Positions 5,684 through 10,277 of a DNA stretch of 10,277 nt are shown here, piece after piece. Position 1 is the stretch's first letter. Each line of letters begins with the position of its first letter. Position numbers and translations under genes: made by a program. The notes beneath the pieces were generated by a model that searched no databases, had not been told where the DNA came from, and was given only the letters and a program-made list of their open reading frames with translations. Source of the stretch: Acidobacteriota bacterium (lineage in GTDB: Bacteria; Acidobacteriota; Blastocatellia; Pyrinomonadales; Pyrinomonadaceae); assembly GCA_013698055.1 (NCBI GenBank), contig JACCVS010000070.1, positions 1-10,277 of the forward strand, given 5' to 3'.

Positions 5684-6754
5684 ATGGGAGTTTATAAACG
5701 TAAAGACACGGCGCGGTGGGAGATTCGACTCCAGATTCGTGGAGTCAAGTATCATCGCTCCGTACCGGAAGCGCAGAACAAGCAGCAAGCCTTGATAGCC
5801 GAGGCGACCCTTCGCAGGGAGATTTACGAAGGCCGCTACGGGCGAGATGGCCAGGAGATCGGCTCAACCGATTTCGTCAAGTTCTGCAAGGAAGTCTATC
5901 TGCCAAGCACTAAGGATAGGCTGCGTCAGTGGAAAGCGCGTGCGTACACGGTTGAGATGCTCTGCGCCTATTTTCGAGGTAGAAGGCTTAGGGACATAAC
6001 GCCGATGCTCATAGAGGGCTTCCGCCGCAAGCGGCTTTCGGAGAACACGCAGTACAAGCGCCGACGCTTGCCCTGCACAGTCAAGATGGAGGTCACTGTT
6101 CTCTCCTCCATCTTCCAGCTCGCACAGGATAACGATCTAATAGCATCAAATCCCTGCCGTAAAGTTCGATGGAAAAGGGGCGAGACTGAGAGCCGCCGAG
6201 ACAGGGTGCTGTCACATGAGGAAGAACAGCGTCTCATGTCAGCACTTATGCCTTATGGGGAAATCTACCACGCGGCACGCATCGCGCTTCATGCCGGTCT
6301 CCGGCGGATGGGGATTCTGCAAAGGAAGGTGAGCGACGTTAACACGCAGAGCCGGAGCCTTCGCTACATCGCCAAAGGCGGTAAGGTTAGAGTCATCCCC
6401 TTAAACGCGGAAGCATGGGCCTCGGTCGAGGAGTTGATGGCGCACGCCACGCCCGAAGGCTTCCTTTTCCACTCGCGGACGGGCAACACCCTCTCGCATA
6501 AGCAAGGCGCGTTTCAGTCGGCGGTTCGTCAGGCCAAGATTGCGAACTTTCACTTTCACGACCTGCGACATACTTTCTCGACCCGGATGCGGTCGCTCAC
6601 AGACCCCTTTACCTTAAAGGAACTGCTCGGACACTCGCGGATTGAGACGACTGAAGGATATGTGACGCCGTCAATGGCCGAGATGCAGGCGGCAGTCGAG
6701 GGATTGACTCAAAAACCGGCGAAGGTGCTGCCCTTAATGGCAGCCCGCGCCTGA
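5684..6754 (+). CDS. Tyrosine recombinase/integrase
   Basis: This phage-type site-specific recombinase has 356 residues, which is normal for the family. The N-terminus (3-57) is an arm-binding-like domain (GVYKRKDTARWEIRLQIRG), a SAM-like core-binding domain follows (about 60-160), and the catalytic domain spans 172-340. Catalytic residues are all present: Arg207 in HAGLRR, Lys231 in AKGGKVRVIPL, His292 and Arg295 in FHDLRH, His317 in LLGHS, and the nucleophile Tyr326 in TTEGYV. Position 210, three after Arg207, is Gly (GGG at 6311-6313) where Glu or Asp is strongly conserved. The ATG at 5684 (AGGAG 8 nt upstream) is preferred to the GTG at 5681. A small GTGAA-CCT-TTCAC hairpin (5653-5665) precedes the ribosome binding site. 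Family assignment is firm; activity is open because of Gly210. Confidence 0.93.
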   Translation: MGVYKRKDTARWEIRLQIRGVKYHRSVPEAQNKQQALIAEATLRREIYEGRYGRDGQEIGSTDFVKFCKEVYLPSTKDRLRQWKARAYTVEMLCAYFRGRRLRDITPMLIEGFRRKRLSENTQYKRRRLPCTVKMEVTVLSSIFQLAQDNDLIASNPCRKVRWKRGETESRRDRVLSHEEEQRLMSALMPYGEIYHAARIALHAGLRRMGILQRKVSDVNTQSRSLRYIAKGGKVRVIPLNAEAWASVEELMAHATPEGFLFHSRTGNTLSHKQGAFQSAVRQAKIANFHFHDLRHTFSTRMRSLTDPFTLKELLGHSRIETTEGYVTPSMAEMQAAVEGLTQKPAKVLPLMAARA

Positions 6755-6767
6755 TGTTCGGAGAAAC

Positions 6768-6799
6768 TTTCACGCATGTTTCACTGGTCAAGGGTCAAG
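6768..6799. repeat. Short repeats just downstream of the integrase: TTTCAC twice and tandem GGTCAAG
   Basis: TTTCAC occurs at 6768 and 6779 (11 bp apart, one helical turn), again at 6828, and also at 5660 before the integrase. GGTCAAG is repeated in exact tandem at 6786-6799. Helically phased short repeats beside an integrase gene are the expected form of arm-type or accessory-protein binding sites in an attachment region. No matching direct repeat marking the other end of the element was found in the window. Confidence 0.3.
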
Positions 6800-6821
6800 T
6801 TTTAGGGAAGCCTTTAAAAAC

Positions 6822-6842
6822 AGCCTGTTTCACAGGTTTGTT
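6822..6842 (+). terminator. Weak hairpin terminator after the integrase
   Basis: CCTGT-TTC-ACAGG (6824-6836), extended by a G-T and an A-T pair, is followed by TTTGTTGT. The U-tract is interrupted, so termination would be partial. Its position 68 bp after the integrase stop and before the promoter at 6863 is appropriate. Confidence 0.35.
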
Positions 6843-6862
6843 GTATTTGTCACAAAAAAGCG

Positions 6863-6890
6863 TTGACAGTTTCGACAAGGGGTGTATAAT
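6863..6890 (+). promoter_or_regulatory. Near-perfect sigma-70 promoter with no protein downstream
   Basis: TTGACA (6863-6868) and TATAAT (6885-6890) match both consensus hexamers exactly, with a 16-bp spacer. TG directly precedes the -10. Transcription would start at about 6897 and run into the structured segment ending at 7044. No plus-strand gene follows: the next gene on the right is on the minus strand. The ATG inside the -10 (6889) opens only 25 codons and has no ribosome binding site. Confidence 0.8.
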
Positions 6891-6896
6891 GACGCG

Positions 6897-7044
6897 CGTT
6901 GAAGGTGGTGCTGATGCACAAACATCAGTGGGTCGTAAGACAAGCCATCTGAGGCTCGATACTTAGATAGTGCCCGCCCGTGCCAGCTCGGAAGCCGCTT
7001 GCGCCCCCCGTAAGTGCTACGTTCGAGCTGGCACAGCCATTTTT
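6897..7044 (+). ncRNA. Putative structured small RNA, not recognised
   Basis: About 148 nt lie between an assumed start 7 nt after the consensus -10 and a T-run. Three hairpins can be read directly: CTGATG-CACAAA-CATCAG (6911-6928), AGCC-ATCTGA-GGCT (6943-6956), and a long terminal stem, GTGCCAGCTCG (6980-6990) with CGAGCTGGCAC (7024-7034). Inside the last, CTTGCG-CCCCC-CGTAAG (6998-7014) forms a nested stem. An alternative pairing of GGTGGTGC (6904-6911) with GCACAGCC (7031-7038), one mismatch, could close the ends as in 6S-like RNAs. It does not match tRNA, tmRNA, SRP RNA or RNase P RNA as I know them. Being downstream of an integrase and facing a convergent gene, it is not a riboswitch leader. 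A regulatory RNA is the best guess, but transcription is inferred from the promoter only. Confidence 0.5.
6980..7044 (+). terminator. Strong stem with T-run ending the putative small RNA
   Basis: An exact 11-bp GC-rich stem (6980-6990 with 7024-7034) with a nested 6-bp stem in the loop is followed after 5 nt by ATTTTTA (T-run 7040-7044). The loop is larger and the T-run slightly farther away than in a textbook terminator. It may also end transcripts of the convergent deaminase gene, whose stop is at 7103, though no T-run follows the stem in that direction. Confidence 0.5.
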
Positions 7045-7102
7045 AGCCAGCCACTCTGCCGTGAAGGCCAATAAATCAAGGGAGAAGTCGCCGATACATC
7101 AG

Positions 7103-8431
7103 TTATCTAATTCCGGCGCGTTCCTGCAACAATCCTGACTCACGATTCGCTTCCTCTATTATCTCCCGCTCATTCATTGTCAGAAGCTCGCGGTCGCGCA
7201 TGACCACTTGGCCATCTATGATGACGGTCTGAACATCGCCCGGCTGCGCTGAATAGACGAGGCCGGAGGTAATATCCGTCGGGCGCGGCGTTGAATGGAG
7301 CCGGTCGAGATTAATCAGGATGATGTCGGCGCGCTTGCCCGCTTCGAGGCTGCCGATCTCCTGTTCCAGGCCGAGCGCGCGTGCGCCGTCAATTGTCGCC
7401 AGGCGAAGAGCGCGTTGCGCTGATAGGGCTTCCGCTCCATGAATAACTTTCTGAAGCAGGGCAGCAGTTCGCATCTCAGTGAACATGTCCAGACGATTGT
7501 TGCATGGCGCTCCGTCCGCGCCGAGCGAAACTGAGATACCGCGTTCGAGCATCTCTTTAACCCGTGCGATGCCGGAGCCGAGCTTGAGGTTAGACGACGG
7601 ACAGTGGGCGACATGGGTGCCGGTGTTTGCCAGAATCTCCAATTCCGTATCGTCCACGTGAACACAATGAGCGAGCGCAACATCTTTCCCTGTTAATCCG
7701 AGCGAATGTAGATAAGCGATGTTACGCTGATTCGTCTCGCGCTCGACCATCTCGATCTCGGTGCGATTCTCTGAGGCGTGCGTATGAATCATCACGCCAT
7801 GCTCGCGCGCGAGATGCGCGACTCTCTCTAACAATTGGCGCGTGCAACTGATGGCAAAACGCGGCGCGAAACAGTAGCGGATGCGCCCCTCTGCGCGCCC
7901 GTGCCACTCTTCAAGCAACAAGAGCGAGTCGCGAATAGAGCTTTCGGCTTCTTCGTGCAGCGCTTCGGGGACATCGTCGCCTTTGTCCATCATGCACTTG
8001 CCGACAGTCGCGCGAAATCCCGATTCTTCAACAACACGGAATGCTTCCGCCGTGTGATTGACCGTCTCCATCGTCAACGCGCAGGTCGTCCCGCCTTTAA
8101 TCATCTCGGCGATGCCGAGCCGCGCCGAAGCCCTGACTGACATAGGCGTGTGCGCGGCCTCCATTGGCCAGACGCGCTTTTTCAACCAATCAATCAATGC
8201 CAGATCGTCCGCCGCTCCGCGAAACAGAGTCTGGCAGAGATGAACGTGCGTCTGCACAAAACCGGGCAGGACAGCAAAACCGCTCGCGTCTATTACCTCA
8301 TCGGCACTATCAACCCCTTCACCAATACTCGCGATGTGGTTTCCGCTAACGAGCAGATCGCCCGTCACGATGGGGTCATTTCTGTCCATCGTCAGGAGCG
8401 TCCCGTTTTTGATTAGAATCGTCTTTTCCAT
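7103..8431 (-). CDS. 5'-deoxyadenosine / S-adenosylhomocysteine / methylthioadenosine deaminase (amidohydrolase)
   Basis: This 442-residue cytosolic amidohydrolase belongs to the ATZ/TRZ (MtaD/DadD/SsnA-like) group. These enzymes deaminate adenosine-type by-products of S-adenosylmethionine metabolism, such as 5'-deoxyadenosine from radical-SAM enzymes. The metal and catalytic residues are in order: His62 and His64 in QTHVHL, His218 and Glu221 in HTHASE, His255 in ALAHCVH, and Asp306 in SLGADGAP. ADDLALIDWLKKRVWPME (74-91), KCMMDKGDD (145-153) and HCPSSNLKLGSG (276-287) match proteins usually called 5'-deoxyadenosine deaminase. The N-terminal beta-sandwich (1-58) and C-terminal return to it (368-415) are complete. 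The ATG at 8431 has no Shine-Dalgarno. It lies 57 bp downstream of the membrane TPR regulator gene in the same direction. Enzyme family is firm; the exact substrate is not settled by sequence alone. Confidence 0.9.
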   Translation of the reverse strand: MEKTILIKNGTLLTMDRNDPIVTGDLLVSGNHIASIGEGVDSADEVIDASGFAVLPGFVQTHVHLCQTLFRGAADDLALIDWLKKRVWPMEAAHTPMSVRASARLGIAEMIKGGTTCALTMETVNHTAEAFRVVEESGFRATVGKCMMDKGDDVPEALHEEAESSIRDSLLLLEEWHGRAEGRIRYCFAPRFAISCTRQLLERVAHLAREHGVMIHTHASENRTEIEMVERETNQRNIAYLHSLGLTGKDVALAHCVHVDDTELEILANTGTHVAHCPSSNLKLGSGIARVKEMLERGISVSLGADGAPCNNRLDMFTEMRTAALLQKVIHGAEALSAQRALRLATIDGARALGLEQEIGSLEAGKRADIILINLDRLHSTPRPTDITSGLVYSAQPGDVQTVIIDGQVVMRDRELLTMNEREIIEEANRESGLLQERAGIR

Positions 8432-8443
8432 CAGCGCAGATGA

Positions 8444-8482
8444 GAATTTATAAAATCTCTGTGTCTCCGTGGTGGAATTTAT
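8444..8482. repeat. Short intergenic repeat (CTCTGTGTCTCCGTGGTG) bracketed by 8-bp direct repeats
   Basis: CTCTGTGTCTCCGTGGTG (8457-8474) matches a motif I recall recurring between genes in many unrelated environmental bacteria and some archaea. GAATTTAT occurs exactly at 8444-8451 and 8475-8482, bracketing the 23-bp core like a target-site duplication. The unit fills most of the 57-bp gap between the deaminase and TPR-regulator genes, so it lies in the deaminase leader, 13-51 nt upstream of its ATG. Part of the GAATTT on one side may belong to the motif itself. Confidence 0.45.
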
Positions 8483-8488
8483 TATGAA

Positions 8489-9943
8489 TTATCTGAAGTT
8501 CATTGTTTGCAAAAGTTTCTGAAACCGCAAATCATTTTGCAAATTGGCAAAGCGCGGCTCGACTTTGAGCCAGGCCATTCGTTCTTCGTGCGCTTCAAAA
8601 CATTTCTGCAAAGCCTGAATCGCGTCGTTGGGGCGACCGAGTTCAGCATAATTCATCGCCAATGAATACAAGGCTTTGGTATCGGTTTGCGCGAGCCTTT
8701 CAAGTTGCCGCAAAGTCTCATCAGCTTTATCCAATTGGCCTGTTTTATAGTAAGACGTGGCCAGCAGTGAAAACCACGCGAAGGCGTTTTTGGTTGAATC
8801 CTTTGCCAAACTTTCTTCGCCGATTTCGATAACTTTGGCAAAATCTTCTTTGTGATAAACAAAAGTGGCGTGGGCTCTGACGGCATAGTTGTTGCCCTTA
8901 TTTTCGCGCAAAAATTGCTCAGACTCTTTTAAGGCTTCAGTATATTCGCGGCGGGCTTCGAGAATAGGGAAACGTGCGCTCAAAACATAATCGTTAATCG
9001 GGTCGAGTTTGTAAGCAATTTTGACTTCCGCAAGTGCTTCGTCGTGCCTGCCGAGCGTCGAAAGCAGCTGCGACAAACGCTTATGCACTGTTGCATTGTT
9101 CGGATCGAGTTGAATCGCCAAACGCAAATCATTTTCCGCGCCTTGCCAATCCCAATCGGCTTGTCGTTTGAGCCAGCCGCGAATCGAATAACCTTCAGCC
9201 AAATTTGCATCCAAAGCCAGAGTCTTTTCCGCCGCTACCTTGGCTTTGGCGTAATTTCCCAGGCTTTGCGGATAGGAAGTTTTCACGGCGATGGCGTTGT
9301 AACCTTCAGCTAAACCGGCGTAGGGAAGCGCGAAAGTCGGGTCGAGCGTAATGGCTTTCTGAAATTCTTCAATCGCTTTTTCTTCGCGGTTTTCAACATT
9401 TCTTGCGGCAAGAATCATCTTTCCTCGCGTGTATGCGTGCATCGCTTCCGAATTTTCGCTTTGTGATGCGGTTGCGGGCTTATCGCCGCGCCAAAGATAT
9501 GCAAAACTTGGCACAAAAAGAATACTAACGAGCAAAACAGAAACTAAAATCCAATGAAACGGACGTTTTTCGGCAGATGGTTTTGGTTCGTGAGTTAAAA
9601 TTTCTGGCGATGATTTACCGTTTTGTGAAATTTCCTTAACCGTCGCCGTAAAGCTATAACCGCGTCGTGAAATGGTTCGAATCAACTCTTTATTTTCGAG
9701 TGTTTTTCTGAGCAGGGAAATCGTGTAATTAATGTTACCTTCTTCGACAAAAGTTTCCTTCCAGACTTTTTCGAGCAATTCATCACGCGAAACGATTTCG
9801 CCCCTTTTTTCGACCAGTAAAATAAGTGTCTTAAGAGCCTTCGGCGAGATTGAAATAAGTTTGCCCTCACGCCAGAGACTCGAATTTTCCACGTCGAGGC
9901 GAAATTCTTCAAACTCGTAAAAATGCTTGGTTTTATAGGACAT
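8489..9943 (-). CDS. Membrane-anchored winged-helix regulator with TPR sensor region (CadC/ToxR-like)
   Basis: This 484-residue protein has an OmpR/PhoB-type winged helix at 8-104: YEFEEFRLDVENSSLWREG, SPKALKTLILLVEKRGEIVSRDELLEKVW, VEEGNINYTISLLRKTLE, then IRTISRRGYSFTA. A basic linker and one transmembrane helix follow (130-150, FHWILVSVLLVSILFVPSFAY). About eight TPR-like helical pairs fill 168-450 (for example AIEEFQKAITLDPTFALPYAGLA, AENDLRLAIQLDPNNATVHKRL). The DNA-binding part faces the cytoplasm and the TPR part should lie outside the membrane. This architecture is very common in Acidobacteriota. The ATG at 9943 follows a weak TTAGG. Base composition looks more AT-rich than the downstream deaminase gene. 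Signal and target genes are unknown; the adjacent deaminase and divergent lipoprotein are candidates. Confidence 0.88.
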   Translation of the reverse strand: MSYKTKHFYEFEEFRLDVENSSLWREGKLISISPKALKTLILLVEKRGEIVSRDELLEKVWKETFVEEGNINYTISLLRKTLENKELIRTISRRGYSFTATVKEISQNGKSSPEILTHEPKPSAEKRPFHWILVSVLLVSILFVPSFAYLWRGDKPATASQSENSEAMHAYTRGKMILAARNVENREEKAIEEFQKAITLDPTFALPYAGLAEGYNAIAVKTSYPQSLGNYAKAKVAAEKTLALDANLAEGYSIRGWLKRQADWDWQGAENDLRLAIQLDPNNATVHKRLSQLLSTLGRHDEALAEVKIAYKLDPINDYVLSARFPILEARREYTEALKESEQFLRENKGNNYAVRAHATFVYHKEDFAKVIEIGEESLAKDSTKNAFAWFSLLATSYYKTGQLDKADETLRQLERLAQTDTKALYSLAMNYAELGRPNDAIQALQKCFEAHEERMAWLKVEPRFANLQNDLRFQKLLQTMNFR

Positions 9944-10188
9944 CCGGCAAGCCTAATAAAAAACTCACAACTTCCAAAGGACATTTTCTACGGAAAAGAT
10001 ATAACTAATCTCACCGTAAGGCAAAGAATTTTGGGTAATGGTTCAATCTAAGATTACAGCCCCGTGATTTATGGCCCTCATAATTTGAAATTGACCCACT
10101 GCTCACAAAGTAGATGCCTTTTACCAAGACGGCTGGTCAATTCTGCCAACCGAGGGTTTATGTTTTCAAACAAAAAGGAGAGACAATC

Positions 10189-10277
10189 ATGAAATCAATT
10201 GCATTCAGAACATTCGTTTTAATCATCGCGGCCATCGCGCTCTTGACCGTAGGTTGCGGTAAAGGTGCGTCGTCGCC
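10189..10277 (+). CDS. Lipoprotein, N-terminal part (continues past the window)
   Basis: The ATG at 10189 has a strong AAGGAG eight bases upstream. The 29 visible codons encode a lipoprotein signal peptide: MKS, then a hydrophobic stretch (FVLIIAAIALL) and a lipobox TVG-C with Cys23 as the lipidated residue, followed by GKGASS. The -3 position is Thr rather than the commoner Leu, Val or Ile. The mature protein is outside the window, so function cannot be said. It is divergent from the TPR regulator with a 245-bp gap in which no convincing promoter pair was found. Export and lipid anchoring are well supported. Confidence 0.8.
   Translation, partial: MKSIAFRTFVLIIAAIALLTVGCGKGASS

Noticed and set aside
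6889..6966. Short ORF starting within the TATAAT box
   Set aside because: It has only 25 codons and no ribosome binding site, and the ATG lies inside the promoter. The hairpin structure explains the region better.
6980..7034. Possible tRNA or integron attC site because of GTTCGAG and the long stem
   Set aside because: There is no cloverleaf or anticodon arm. The stem lacks the GTTRRRY/RYYYAAC ends of attC.
7315..8349. Several ORFs on both strands inside the deaminase gene
   Set aside because: They are shadow frames of a well-supported, full-length enzyme gene.

Overview
The window looks like part of a chromosome from an uncultured or little-studied member of the Acidobacteriota, probably near Blastocatellia/Pyrinomonas. 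This is an inference from three protein styles typical of that group: a DNA-binding winged-helix + transmembrane + TPR regulator (8489-9943, minus), a short XRE regulator of the 'RLAEKLL.IR..L.LSQ.EM' type (4603-4914), and a small secreted protein with a 'W-Y-x-F-x-G-P-D..F.VEFP' opening (3741-4334, minus). No rRNA, tRNA or CRISPR array was seen.

Positions 1 to about 6850 read as the integrase end of an accessory island. From the left they hold: the probable tip of an IS3-like insertion sequence cutting a DNA methyltransferase gene (1-475); an orphan HigA-type antitoxin (692-943, minus); an unrecognised Lys/Arg-rich protein (1094-1645, minus); a 550-bp AT-rich gap with repeated TTACAA words; a ribbon-helix-helix-like/coiled-coil protein (2401-3129); a winged-helix regulator (3193-3639, minus); a secreted protein (3741-4334, minus); an XRE regulator with a perfect 18-bp palindrome upstream (4603-4914); and an excisionase-like HTH protein followed by a tyrosine recombinase (5341-5604 and 5684-6754). 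The XRE, Xis-like and integrase genes point the same way, with several inverted repeats in the gaps. This fits a regulated integration/excision module. The recombinase keeps its catalytic R/K/H/R/H/Y set but has Gly where most relatives have Glu or Asp.

Directly after the integrase (6863-7044) is the most unusual part of the window. A near-perfect sigma-70 promoter (TTGACA-16-TATAAT) drives no protein. It is followed by about 150 nt with three hairpins, the last an 11-bp stem ending in a T-run. I read this as an unidentified structured small RNA at the island/chromosome junction.

From 7103 to the end the genes look chromosomal. A 5'-deoxyadenosine/S-adenosylhomocysteine deaminase (7103-8431, minus) lies downstream of the winged-helix/TPR membrane regulator (8489-9943, minus). 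Between them is a short repeat (CTCTGTGTCTCCGTGGTG) flanked by exact 8-bp direct repeats. A lipoprotein gene begins at 10189 and runs off the right edge.
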